Assembly (NCBI RefSeq): GCF_963855985.1
Contig: NC_087092.1
Coordinates: 12,586,001 to 12,650,000 of the forward strand
DNA: 64,000 bases
Origin: Ostrinia nubilalis
Taxonomy: Eukaryota > Arthropoda > Insecta > Lepidoptera > Crambidae
Direction of reading: 5' to 3'
Under the pieces are notes generated by a model. That model ran no database searches. It saw only the letters and a program-made list of their open reading frames with translations, and had not been told where the DNA came from. Of this stretch, positions 34,612 to 47,200 are shown one piece after another (position 1 is the stretch's first letter; each line of letters opens with the position of its first letter). Made by a program: the position numbers and the translations under genes.

Positions 34612-35130
34612 TTACGAAAGTTTTCCAAAATTTTCATGTATGTTGACCCAATGTTGTAAACGTCAAGGGTACTTACGATAAAATTTACAAAAGATAGTAA
34701 ATTTTAAAATAAATTGCACTAAATTTCCTTTAAATTGCAATAGCTAAAGTTCTACAAAAATGTACAGTTTTCGTTTCCTTGAATTTTAAAAAGTGAATTT
34801 TCTTCTGGGCCACCCTGTAAGACAATATACGCGAAGTTGTGGTGAGATGGTGCTCGTGCTAGGCTCCGAAGATCCTGTGTTACGAGTATTTTTATTTTAT
34901 TTTTATTGAAACGCTATTGGAATATTTTAAAATTCATGATCACACAAGTACCTAAGTATATATTACAGTGCGTTTATTAATCGTTTATTTATGTATGGAT
35001 TGTGTATACGTAGGCCTATAATTGTAATTTTTTTCCTGTAAAAGAAAATTTGCTAAATTTGCCGCCCCTCTAAATCTGCAATAGGCATTGGCCTACTTGG
35101 CCTATTGGTAAATCCGCCAATGTTTCCAAG

Positions 35131-36887
35131 TGCAAGTGCCCAAAGTGCATTATTCTTTTAACGTTAGTAACCCATCATAACAAAAATTCTTCGGAGTCAA
35201 TAATGCTTTCTAAAAATAGACACAAATATAAAAGTTACCGAGAACAGAGCCCATAAACACATCCGTTTTCTTTACCTACTGCAATACTGTGAACTATAAA
35301 TTCGTTACATTCGGATCAAAGGGCGATTGTGTCTAACCCAGCATTGCGGCCTCGTTTCGGGCACAGCTGCATTCGGAGACTTGATTAATATCAGAGGCAA
35401 GTCATATTCTTAATGAGTAAAGGATTGAATGAAAATACTTGGATTGGTTAGACAAGAATGATAAGATTAATTTAATCGTAAAATCGTCACACGTGCAATC
35501 TTTAATTTAAATAAAATTACATCTGTATCCATAATCCGGCACACAAATTAAACACTCATTAAAAAAAACTACCTTGCGTTCAGAACTGCTGAAAACAGGT
35601 AAAAACCGATAACAAAACAATGCAGATCAACTGAAGTTTGATAATGAAGATTTTTTAAGGTTAATAAGTGAGTAATTTTAATTTTAATCCCTGTTATCCG
35701 ATTCAAGAAGGCTACGAGTATGTTAGGAGTTGCCACTAAAGTCCAGTAACTCGGATCTCAAATCGGCAGTCTAATGCCACTGGGTTATCTAATGTCGCTT
35801 GGGCTATACATACAGTAACAGGTAACTAAGGTAACAGTGTAGACTGCACTGGTCCGGTCGAAGATTATTTTGCTCAGAGTTCCTTATTTGGTTGTATAAT
35901 GAAGTTACCATTGCCTATTATGATTGAAATCATTACATTAATGAGTGGTTCCGTTACGGCAGGCTGCGATGGACCATAACGCATAACAATATTAGCAATC
36001 GCGCTCACCGTACAAAAACCCGTTTAGTCATGCGTGCTATGTTCCTTTCTTGTACAATTATGATGAAATTGCTAGCAATTTGTAGCGTTTTTTGGCATTT
36101 AGCTACGTTGACAGTGATAAATGTTTATTGTAAAAATGTAGAGTCAATTTCGGGAAAATTTCACTGAACGGTTAAAAAAAATTTGACGTAGAGTTATTAT
36201 AACTAAGTACTTAGTTGATTATTATTTCAAAATACTTGACAGTTTAAATAATAACATACTTTGCACGTTTTTTTAATAATGTAAATGAAAATTATAGAGC
36301 AACAAGACATATAATTTCTTTGTTCGTTGATAGTTGAAAATTTAAATCAGATTATAGGATGTTTATTGTTTATATCGAGGGCACTTATCTGATATGCAGT
36401 TTATGAGAAAATTAAGAGAGAGTCCAAGTGTTAATTCGTGTCAGACATTTTAAAAGGCTATTAACTGATTAGAAACTGTGGGACTGTAATTAAGAATGAT
36501 ACGAGCGAGATCTTATGATTAAGATTGAAATATCAAGTGAGTAAAAGGTGTAATTGATTTTTTTGCGTTTAAATAAAAGAATATTATGTAACATAGGTAT
36601 CATTTAACAGATTAAGTAGTAATTTTCTCGTACAGTAAAAATTTTCACATAAATCGCTGGATGACTCTATAAAATTGTTATCGTGGTTAGTTTTATTTAG
36701 TCAAGTGGTTCTACAGCTAGATGTTACGGCGTAGTTTAGCAAAAAATATTAAAATGCTACATAATAGAGACGGTCGGGTAGATATATCTAATCCATTTCC
36801 AATCTCGGCGTTTATCGAGCCTGCGAATAATAGGCGGCTCGGTAGGTATCACGTCGATAATAGATCCACGACCTGTCATAAATTTCA
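35131..36887. other. Intergenic DNA upstream of the RGS7 CpG-rich region
   Basis: AT-rich, no recognisable gene or repeat. The last part is presumed to hold distal promoter sequence of the RGS7-type gene. Confidence 0.45.
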
Positions 36888-37131
36888 TTGCAATCGAGGA
36901 TCCGGCTGATCAATTTGGTCACGGAGCCGGGCGGTGGGGGGCGGGGGGAGCCAGGGCGCGTGCGCGGGCCCGGGAGCGGCCCGGGGGCTCCAGTGCGCGA
37001 GTCGCCGCCGCCTGCCGCGCCGCCGCCATGGCCGCGCGCCGCGACCGCTGACCGCAGCGACCGACCGCGCCCGGCTTCGCTCCACGCGACGCACGACTCC
37101 CTCGCCCCACACCTCGCTGCGCCGCCGCTAG
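36888..37131 (+). other. CpG-rich candidate promoter and first (non-coding) exon of the RGS7-type gene
   Basis: About 350 bp (36900-37250) are extremely rich in G, C and CpG in an otherwise AT-rich region. A candidate donor CCGCTAG|GTAAAG closes the block at 37131, and another (CATAG|GTAAAG) lies at 37270. Long open frames in several registers on both strands are a by-product of the base composition. Assignment to the downstream RGS7 gene is inference from order and strand: no other coding exon is seen between here and 49.8 kb. Confidence 0.5.
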
Positions 37132-37735
37132 GTAAAGTATCTCGCGGCACTAGACAAGCGCCCGACGGCGCCGCTGCGGCCCGCGTCACGCGAGCTGGCC
37201 CGCGCTTTGTCCTGCGGTGACCGCGCGAATCGCCGCCCGCCCTCCGCCCACCGTTCATGACGATACATAGGTAAAGTTATCACAACACGACGTTACCCGG
37301 ACGATATCTACTGACTGGTTCGCTGGTGCTGGTTGATTCCTTGTGGTGGTGAGGTGACCCGTTCTCGACGGTTGTGTGTTGCGCCTCCGACTGCTCCGAT
37401 GCTCCATCGGTTAGTTACCATTTTTTTCATGAATAATGATAACGCAATCGCTTGAGATTCAGATTAGATGAGTAGATAGGAGCTTTTTTAAGTGCGAGCT
37501 AAGTGGTGACTTGGTCACTGTTACGTAATGGACCATCGTCGTTGCCAGCCGATGTTACGACACGAGATGCTCGATTATGGAACTGAGGGATGTTCTATTG
37601 TGTTTTGAGTTTTCGGATTGATCGCTTTGGCTAAGCTTAGTTTGTGGTATAACTTATTCCGATGAGATCCCTCCGAAGGCCCCTAAGAATTTAGTGATTA
37701 AGAATGTTTGGTTAATGAGCATCCGTCTCCTGTAG

Positions 37736-37897
37736 ATGGTAGAAGACTGCCAATGGAGACGCGGGGCCGTGTTAGCGGAGGTCGGTGGTAATTGACATTA
37801 ACGGAGACAGAAATGTGCGGCGTAGTCCATGGGATCAGACGTGCCGCTCATCCGGCGCCTCTCGCTATGCGGAGCCGGACCACCCCTCAGAAATGAG
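37736..37897 (+). other. Possible second untranslated exon
   Basis: A good acceptor (CCGTCTCCTGTAG) ends at 37735 and a good donor (AAATGAG|GTACAT) follows at 37898. The segment between them is GC-richer than its flanks and has stops in all three frames, so it would be 5' UTR. Only splice-site quality and composition support it. Confidence 0.35.
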
Positions 37898-40800
37898 GTA
37901 CATACTTAATTCATACTGTGTATATGTTATTATGACCTTCCTAACTCAGTGTTACGAAAGAAGCTGTGATGTCGCTTCTCTCACATTTATCGTTTTGTAC
38001 AAATTGCTAATGACGTTATTTATTTACGAAGTATTCTTGCAATTTTAACACATCGATCGATGTTTATTAATAAAAAAAATTTTTGAAATTGTGACGCAAT
38101 ATATGATAAATAATACACATTAGCGCTCTACATAGAGACAATACTTCAAAATAAAGGAAATTTTGTTCATTTAAAATTTATAGAGGGATATAAAGTGCAC
38201 TAACCTCATTTTATGATCCTCTTTCTTACGTTTCGCTAACAACGAGTCGCGTAATTGTTACTTAACCGTTTTTATTTTCGAATGAAATGCTTCAGCCATA
38301 GAATTTCAACCCTTTTTAGTATTTTTATGTGTATTTGTGTGTATAGTTAGCTATATGGTATCGCTATAGAATAATCTTAACATTTCTCTAGCCAAGGTCA
38401 ACGATGGCCTCGCTTTGAGGACAGTATGGCTAGGCTATCACATCTATGAGTAAACACATCAAAACCTCGAGGTTACGCATGACAAAGCTTTGCAGATTAG
38501 CAAAGCTGTACGATAAAGATTCTCTGTAAAGTTACGCACGTCGGATTACGATATGAGAACCGAGCAATTTATTGAACATTTTAGTTTGTGATTACTAATT
38601 AATCTTTTTTATTCCCACATCTGGGCCTTGGTTTTTCCCAAACCACCTAATATCTGTCTTCAAGTTGGCCTCGGACATGCGCAGAAAGTAAAGAAAGATT
38701 TCCCCCGCGAGGCCCTGTGATTGTCTTCGCGCACAGATCCCCGGGTTTGATACCCAGCTGTTCGTTATTAAATACTAGCGATACGCCCCGGTTTTGCTCA
38801 GGTAATAAATTATATGCTCACAATAATATGTACTCTTCTTTGTGAATTAATCAGTGTAGGAACATAACGGCATTTAAGTAACCAGTATTTTTAATGGTAA
38901 AATGGACTCATATTTTTATTACAAATCTGGTGGATTCTGCGCCTATGATCGCATAAAGTTAGAAACCTAACATTTTCAAATTAATACTTATTCACGGATT
39001 AAGTCTTTTTTATTACGTCCAAATTAAGGTAACTTTAAGTGAAAACACAAATTACCTAGGATATTTATTATCTTCAGCATTTCTTGATATTATTAGTGTT
39101 TGCTGATAGGATTAGTGAGTGTTTATAACTTTTTACCGGTGTAATTTCGGAAAATATTAGTTTTTTTTAGACAAAGCTCTATGTGTATCACTTTCCGCCA
39201 CAACCCACTTTGCTTTTTGTAAATGTAGCTCTACATTTATCTTTCAGCTGTCACTACTTATATGAAGTAGGTACATACTATTCTCTAATTAAATTATAGT
39301 AATCATACTAATCATGCTCAAATAGCTGACAATACATAAAAAATTATGAAGAGTTAATTTAGTAGAGACGTTGGTAACATGACTTGTTGTACAAGTTATA
39401 AAAAAAATACAACATAATATCCTACTAGTTAAGTATCCATTAGGTACTGAAGATATTTCTACATATTATTATGAATGATTTTTATATAAACAGTAAACAC
39501 GTTATCAGATCTGATAATTTGTAGTAAAGAGGTGTTATCTAAAGGAAAACTGATTTTCATATGAAACTGCTGTTGTAAGAAGGTAGTCATGTAAAAGCTT
39601 TAGTTCATTTCTTTAAACAAGAGTTCACATCGTGAAAATAATATTAATAAACCTACCTATCTACTTAACTGATTTCAAAAACGCACTGTATTATATCTAT
39701 AACGTCTCAACGTTTTCCATAACCACATAATCTAGTAATCAAAACAGTTAGTTCGGTTTTTTATCAGCAATTCTGGCACCAATTAAATTATTCCTAGCGA
39801 GCCATTAAGCGATTACGATTTCCTCAGTTTCATACTTGAATTGGCCACACGTAAACACTGTGGGTAAACAGATGCCTCACCTAGCGGTGTTTTCAGCATT
39901 CAGTGAAATTTTATTACACTCTGGTTAATGTAATTGCAAGATAGCGGAGTTTGGCGAAAAATATTCTGTTAAGAGGCGCCGTTGATCGGCTAATGGGCTA
40001 TTAACGGGTTAGCCTATATTTAACTGCCGGTAGTTCTGTGTTTAAAATGTAATTAAAGTCCCTTTTTAATTGAAATGGCTTCAATTTATTTATTAACTAC
40101 TGAGTTAAATAAATAAAATGCAAATTTTATTTAACAAAAATTGGGAGCAATAGCACAGAATAATAAATAAGTACTACGTAGTACAATTTTAAATAAGAAC
40201 CATAGCTGAAAATTGTTGAAATAGTAGCTAAATACATGGTGTCAAATGTTTCATTATGCCTACTTTATGTTAGACCACTATTTTCGCCACACCCTGTAAC
40301 ATTATTAGGTCAAAATATTGTTGGTAGTCAATGACCTACTTTAATATGTAGAGTAATGTTAATTTAGGAGAATGATTGTAGTTTAATGATATCTTTAGAC
40401 GAGCAAATATCTCGGCAAAGCTGTCAACAAATAAGTATTTAATTTCCCAGATCAGGTAGCAGGTGATGCACCTTAAAAGCAAGGTTAAAACCGTAAGCGG
40501 AGTTATTATCCTCTCAGGGAGCCTCACGCGACGGTGCACTTATCTCACTTATCTTAAGGTGCTTAAGCCTCCAAAATTCCCCCATGACTCTAAAATTTAC
40601 GACCCGAGGTGAGGTTTTAGCGGACGCGGCCTTATCTTTTTTATCTGAAGATATTGCGAGACGTCGCTCGTTTGCTAAATAGTTGTCGAACATTACCGCT
40701 GTAGCCTGTAAGGCCCCAGTCCGGTAATTGCGCTGTTATCGTAGTGTGGAGATGCGTGCTGACACGTCTCCGAGACGCATGAATGGGTACCAGTGATAAT

Positions 40801-41879
40801 GTGTGCATGATATACGGTGCGGTACAGTGAGTGTGCGATGTGCCTTTACATACAACACATAGGACGAGGTTAGTGATTCTGGAATATAATAATTCTTTGT
40901 TTATAACTTGTTCAAAATCTCAATTTATTCACAAAAAGTAGTCCTTAAACTATTCAAACTTTGCCTCGTTTATTAAGTGAAGTCTAAAGACAAAAGTGCT
41001 AATGCACGCACTTAGCTCAATAATGAGGTCATTAAAATTGCTCTAAAGCAGAAATGATAAAAATCAGTCCAAATTGCCTAAAATATAACATTTTATAACA
41101 TTACGATTTACACGTGTTCTTAGAAATATTAAAATAGATACATTATTGATCGCTATTCTTATCAACTTGTTCAATCTGAAGTTTTGAATAATTTTCCAGA
41201 TAAACCGCGTAGGATATGTCATCGATAGATGAATTCGTGCACTCTTCCGCATGGCTTATCAAGGTATAGAAGTTACTGAAAAAATAACTTTTATCTATTT
41301 TTCTTGCTTGAAATAACAATTCTAACATCATCGTACCTATCTAATTAGATAAAATGTTTATTGCCCAAAATGGCAAAATAACAACACATAACAAAAAATC
41401 GTAAGTCCGTATCATGAAATTACATTGAAGTATGGATCTAACTCAAAAATAGATCAACCAAGCCTCTAATTCGTCTAACTTATCACAGACTTGTATTTAC
41501 TCTTGAGTCGGATTCCAGTTTTAATCTTCGTTTTATAGTACGGGCCAATAAACTGCAGACTACTAACAAAACTTACCAGACGATGTTCAGTAGAATACAT
41601 TGATATTTACAGAATCTTATTTGAAACTTACACAGGCATCATAAATATCTTTTACAGTGTTGTGACGTACATACACTGAGATGAGTACACATTGTTAAAT
41701 GTTAATGATTTTTACAAATCTAGAAATAAATCAGCATTTAGTGCTGATGTTTGAGATTCCTCACTAGTGAATAACCTGTCTTATATGCTGCTTTTTAATC
41801 AACTGTTTCACTGCTAACCTGTCATGAACAAACTGACATTAATAACAATTTTTCAAATAACACACATTTCATGCTCTAC
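37898..41879. other. RGS7 intron, no recognised gene
   Basis: AT-rich. At about 38735-38800 a stretch with CCCGGGTTTGATACCCAGC and TACTAGCGATACGCCCCGG resembles a lepidopteran retroelement or SINE tail. Nothing else stands out. Confidence 0.45.
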
Positions 41880-42193
41880 TTAAGGCTTGGTATTTCTGCT
41901 AAAGTAGGTATTTCGCGCTGTCAAAATCTGCGCGCGCAATTCTTCGCCGAAGACAGCGCGCCAAAGAGCTCCCGCCACAATTTCCAGCTACATAGTATAG
42001 AAATACGCAGATGGTTAGGTTAGGTCGACTTCCTTCCCTTCAAGCGTCACACTCACAACACTTTCTAATACAAATCATATCCAAGTGATACAAATTAAAA
42101 CACCTTACAGACTTTTTGGGAATATATTCTAGAATCGAATAAATATGAAATATAACTGCAGAAGTAAACACGGTTCAAAGTGGCCGTGGCGTC
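41880..42193 (+). repeat. Dispersed ~315-bp repeat, copy B
   Basis: This is the reverse complement of 2000-2317 over its full length, starting TTAAGGCTTGGTATTTCTGC and ending after CGGTTCAAAG. It carries the same GCGCGC-rich core. See copy A for the structural description. Confidence 0.7.
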
Positions 42194-42959
42194 GTCTGAC
42201 CTTCTGGAAGTTCTGCGCTGGCTTAAAGAATTTCAAGATTACGTCACCCGACCTATCGGTAGGCCCTTGGAAGCTTGAGCGACTGGAAAAACATTTTATG
42301 ATAAGTTACTCTTAGTAGCGATTATTTAGAGCTTGGATAATAAATTATAGTTGTTGCAATTCACGAAGCTTTGCATGTGGTTAATAACATTAATCAGTAC
42401 ACGCATTAATTTTGTTCAGTCTCTTTGTTTATTAATAAATAAAAATATCATACTAAAATTGCAGAAACATATTTGTTTGTATTGGTCTGGGTGTTTTCTT
42501 TCTATAATATGTATGACGTATGTACGGGGTTCTGTATCGAAAATTACTATGAGCATCACACGCGGTTACCTGCTTACCTCTGTGCACTCATGGGAGTTTA
42601 AGCAGAGGTCCCTAGAGTTTGACTTTGAGCTTTGTTTATAGTCATTACGAAGCAGACTGATGGGAATCTGCACTGTCTTGAATTCTAAAGGGCAATTTGA
42701 CGGTGTTAGGGGAATTCTAGGAATAAATACAGAGTCTCCTCATTGAGATTGAGACATTTCAATTTGAGATTTCACTTGACATTGAACACAATCTGACATG
42801 GAGTTTTCAAACACTTGTAAAAATAAAAAGTAATTAAATCAAAGGCACTAAGTAGTATTGATATCAACTTCGAAGAAAATGACTGCCAAAATTACTTTCT
42901 ACCCGTTCCACACGTGTTTCATGAATTATATTAAGGAATTGTTAAGCTAAATTTCAAGT

Positions 42960-43150
42960 AGATTGAACCAAGGAATCACTTTGTCCCATACAAACTTTGC
43001 CCCCTTTTTTCACCCCCTTCATTTCATGACCTCATTTCGGAAAATCTTTTCTTATGAGATGCCTACGTCATACAAAGAACACACCTTCCAACTTTCAGGT
43101 CTCTACGATATCCGTCAGTCATTTAGGACAAAGCATTTTCATTAGTTGTC
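42960..43150 (+). repeat. Lepidopteran interspersed repeat, probably a retroelement 3' region
   Basis: The order CCATACAAACTTTGCCCCC, TTTTTTCACCCCCTT, GATGCCTACGTCATA, then CCAACTTTCAGGTC is a string I recognise from many lepidopteran genomes as the end of a non-LTR element. No coding frame is attached. Confidence 0.5.
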
Positions 43151-43574
43151 CAATACTCTATCGTTCCAGGTATGTCATTGACAGGAGGGCGCTACTATCT
43201 TAATGGGTTATTCATTAGTCCCAACTTTATGCCACTTGACATTTCAGAATCGTTTGACTTTAGATACCTAAGTGATTTGATATTCGGAGTCTTTTAATGA
43301 AATAAAGTTCTGAAATAACTTGAGGTGTTGTACCCGATCAAGCTTTTCATAGCAGGACAGTTAAATGGTTTTATTATTAGTTTCTTCTCTAAGTCTTAAT
43401 TTGTCAGAGTAGGTAAAGGCTCCATGAGAGCAAAATTTAGCATTATAATATAGTTTTTAATTTTTTTCTTGAAATATTTGACGCCTTGTAATCTCTCGGT
43501 AATATAGGTCCACACAAATAAATAATGTTTGACTTCGACTTTAATAATTATGCTCTTACATAATTATAAATAAA

Positions 43575-43770
43575 CTAGGTTTCCGCCCGCTGCTTCGCCC
43601 GCGTGGAATTTTTCGGTTTTTATATAACCTATTACACTCAGATATAATGTGGCTTTCTATTGGTGAAAGATTTTTTTAAAATCGGTTCATTAGATCCCGA
43701 GATTACCCCTTACAATTTAACAAATATACAAACACACAAACTTTACCTCTTTATAATATTAGATATAGAT
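43575..43770 (-). mobile_element. Helitron-like non-autonomous element (minus orientation)
   Basis: On the minus strand it ends CGGGCGAAGCAGCGGGCGG then AACCTAG, a GC-rich hairpin followed by a CTAG terminus at 43575-43578, as in Helitrons. The other end reads TCTATATCTAATATTATAAA on the minus strand. The exact 5' end is uncertain by a few bases. Confidence 0.55.
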
Positions 43771-43816
43771 AGGTAATTTGAAACCCTATTTTGTTTTATT
43801 CTTTTTTTTATTTTAA

Positions 43817-43891
43817 ATATTTCACAATCCAAACTAATATTTACTGTAAGTAAATGCTAAATAGTAAATATTAGTTTGGATTGTGAAATAT
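43817..43891. repeat. Perfect 29-bp inverted repeat (hairpin) next to a Helitron
   Basis: The arm at 43817-43845 (starting ATATTTCACAATCC) is the exact reverse complement of 43863-43891, with a 17-bp loop. The right arm shares its last T with the start of the Lep1-type element at 43891. Confidence 0.85.
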
Positions 43892-44245
43892 CCTACTAAT
43901 ATTATATAGGCGAAAGTTTGGGTGTCTAGATGTCATGATGTCTGGATGTTTGTTACTCTTTCACGCAAAAACTACTGAACGGATTTTGATGAAACTTCAC
44001 AGTATTATTGTTTATAACCCAGATTAACATTATGACGATATGTGGCAAATAAATTTCAATAAATAAATAAGACGTGTCTAAAAAGCGCCATCTATCGTCA
44101 TTGGTTAAAATCTACAGCACTGGACAAACTACGGTATGACGTTCGTAAATATTTATTCGGGGGAAGCCGTGAAACGCCATCTATCAACAACGAAGTAAAA
44201 CATCATATCTAACGGGGGTAAAACGAAGTCGCGGGCTGCCGCTAG
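43891..44245 (+). mobile_element. Lep1-type Helitron, 355 bp
   Basis: Begins TCCTACTAATATTATATAGG and ends GCGGGCTGCCGCTAG, with A before and T after, the Helitron insertion pattern (TC...CTAG between A and T). The interior has ACTCTTTCACGCAAAAACTA and CTGAACGGATTTTGATGAAA as in the second copy at 61387. The GCGGGC/GCCGC end can form the subterminal hairpin. Confidence 0.8.
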
Positions 44246-47200
44246 TTTATAATAGGTAGCTTTCCCTCCGCAACCTTATTGGTATTCCATGTATGTGTCT
44301 TTTAACTGATTTCTGTTAAACATTTCATGTAAAAATTTTCCAGTTATAACTCTATTTACATCTGCATCTGTAAGCAAGGATTCATGTTCTCCAGCCCAGA
44401 TGCCGAGTACAGAATCGTCTTTCAGTGACGTGCAGCTGCCCCTATATTTGACCTAATTTTTATTATTTATTTGTGTCATTGTGCTCTTCTAAAGAGTGTA
44501 AGACGATTATATGTAGGTACTATAAAAATGTAATTTTAACTCATTGGTTTTGTCTCATATTTGAGGAATGTACTATGTATCATGAGTAGGGTCTTAGTTT
44601 AAAAGGATGCCAACGATTTAAATTTCAATAGGTAGACAAAATTCATAATTCTTAATTATCAAAAATTTTAGCTTTCTCCAGTAACACTGATGTTATTATA
44701 CTGTGACTCATCAAAGTCATCATTGTCAAAAATATTGACAAATCGCGAACTGTCACGACCAAAAAACTGACACGCGTCCGTCCTCCGTAAGCGCCACCGC
44801 GCGACTGATTGAGATTGTCCAAGCCGTCATGGGCGATTTTTTCCACATTTTTTAACATAGTAACTAAATAAGAGCCAATATAAAAATTTCATCCGTTAAA
44901 AGCCCTCAAGTTATTTCTGAACTTTAGTTTAGTAAAAGATTCAGAATCTCAAATCGCTTATTTAAAAAATAAAACCATAAATAGAAAACGAATAGAGGTA
45001 ACTTTGGGAATTTATTCTATCGAGTCAACTTCATCAAATCGTGTTTCCATCCGTTAATAGCCCTAGAAAATATCCTCAACTATGCCCAAATAAAATCTTA
45101 GCCTTTAATTTTACTGTTTAGTACCTCAAAAATGAAAAATGAAAACCTCATTTTCGCCATTTTCACTGCTACCCGGCCTTAAGTATCTGTGGACCTGAAA
45201 AAAGGAAAAATGTAGAGTTCCATTTTTTGTTTCCGGCGGGGAAAATCACCCAATCACATTATGTACGTTTTTCAGAACCAACTGATCATTATTTTTAATC
45301 GCAACTACTGATTGTACACAGTCTGCTAGTTGGCGTCGTAGGTACACAATTAAGAGAAAAAAAATACCCGAACGGTGAAAAAAATATAATACGATATTTA
45401 TAATTATGTGTGCTCTCATCCTACATCGTGTGACTTACTTACGTCCGATCGCGGTCGTTACTTTAAGATAACTATCTCCACGGCTTACTCATCGTGAGCA
45501 ATTAACGCTTGCACTGTACAAAACAATTACACATGATATATTGCACTTCAAAAGTATATTATGTTGTGTTACTTGAGTTATGAGACTTCAAAATATTAGG
45601 TATAGCTGAAAATATTTAACAGATTTTCTAACAGCGTTTGGAAATGTTCAGATATTTTGCGTAAATAATTTCGTCTATAATTTTGCAACCCATCCTACAT
45701 GCTTAATCATTAGTCCTGAGTTGTTGAGTCAATGAGATGTGGTTGAAGTTGAAGTTGTTGAGTCAAAAAAATAATTGACTGTTCTTAATCACAATCCCGA
45801 TGCGACTTAGGTTTCAAGTATTAGTAGCTTGCTCAAATACTTAGTTAATTCATTTGAAGATGGGACAGACAATGAAACACGTATTAGTAAGTTACTACAT
45901 ACTTATTATTATTCTGTGGTTACTATAAAAAGTTAAGTTTTAAAACAAAACCTTTTACATTGGGTATATTAGAGTTTTTATAGGGTTGTCTCATTTTCAA
46001 CAAATACAAAATGAGCGAAATAAGTGAACTTTATTGGTCAGTTTTCTTTACTTCTTTCTTAATTTCAAGTTAAATGCTTTGATTTCGATACATATTTTTT
46101 TAATTCAGTATATGTTGTTTCGCATCATAACCAACCAATGCAACTATAATTTTGTTTTAAAATAACATGGATGGCAACCCTGCTTATAATCTATTTTCTC
46201 ATGAACACAGCCGCATTATCATCGCGTAATGGCTAGAGATACCATCAGTGTGGGATCACGCGAGTATCTGACATTATGTCGAGAAGAACGCCCTAATCGT
46301 TTGAAGTTGGGGATTTTTGAACATTTCACTTTTGGCCATCTTATTGTTTGGAGTTATGTCCGCGAGATATGAATACTGGCGTCGCAACTTTGTAAAATCC
46401 GTGCCAATAGACAAAAGCAATTTTGTAACTAAGAAAATTGTAAAAAAATACTGAACTATCTCAGTGATCTCTGTTTTTTGCAATCAAAGATATATTTCTG
46501 AAATTACTAAGATAGGACCATAATAAGTTCTATGTCTATGATAGTCGGATTTAGGGTATGCAAGATTGCCAAAATCTATAGGCGTAGACTTGTACCTGAG
46601 CTCAGTTTCAAAAGTCAAGTATCTAATAAGCATCTGAAGTTTATCACGTAACCGTTTTTAACACTATTACCTACCACAGCTATTACACTACACTATTATC
46701 TACCATTTACTTACCATATAACTTGTAGAGGTTACATAGACCTGTGCTTATTTATAACTTCCTATGAGTATTACCTTTAATTGATCACGATCTTCGGTAC
46801 AAGGAATTTCATACATACACATAGATATACCTACATAATATTTATTTAAACAGCCGTTCTATTTATCTATTTGCATCATCAATTTGCAAGTCCGTGCTTG
46901 ACACATTTGCATGCGTAATTCGAATTTTGATCGATGTATTGCAGACACAATAGTTTAATGGTCCAGTCCTATCACTCACATACAAATTGCTTATAATGAG
47001 CCTTATAATTCATTTGTTCGAGCACCACCACTACCACCAGGTTTGTAAGGCCAGTGTTGCTTGGTGTAGAGTCGCGATTGGAGTCAAATATAGTGCTAGT
47101 GAAGTAGTGAGAAACGTGCTTGTGGGTGTTCATAAAGTGTTTAAAGCTATTACAGTCCATTAGAATACTTTCGTTGTAAGTTTTTTTAGTGTCGGAATTA

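Larger units (their letters stand above)
33635..34817. mobile_element. Mariner/IS630-type fold-back element with CAGGGTGGCCCAGAAGAAAA ends
   Basis: The left end CAGGGTGGCCCAGAAGAAAA and its inverse at 34817 are flanked by TA (33633-33634, 34818-34819). The inverted arms extend at least 110 bp (ACTGTACATTTTTATAGAAC and beyond). The interior carries decayed pieces of a mariner/IS630-type transposase on both strands and a GC-rich palindromic MITE (34378-34611). It lies inside the hAT composite and so arrived after it or was carried with it. Confidence 0.85.
31883..35122. mobile_element. 3.24-kb hAT-ended composite transposon
   Basis: The left end CAGTGGCGGATTTAC and the right end read in reverse, CATTGGCGGATTTAC, match at 14 of 15 bases. 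An exact 8-bp duplication TTTCCAAG flanks both sides (31875-31882 and 35123-35130). Subterminal sequence repeats AATTTGCCGCCCCT near both ends (about 31930 and 35060). The body holds a large inverted repeat (about 31925-33395) and a later mariner-type element (33635-34817). I see no hAT transposase, so mobility would have depended on a helper. Confidence 0.9.

Noticed and set aside
36812..37258. Long open frames on both strands (up to 148 codons) in the CpG-rich block
   Set aside because: High GC content removes stop codons in all frames; the peptides are Arg/Pro/Gly/Ala-rich with no domain, and a promoter/UTR reading explains the block.
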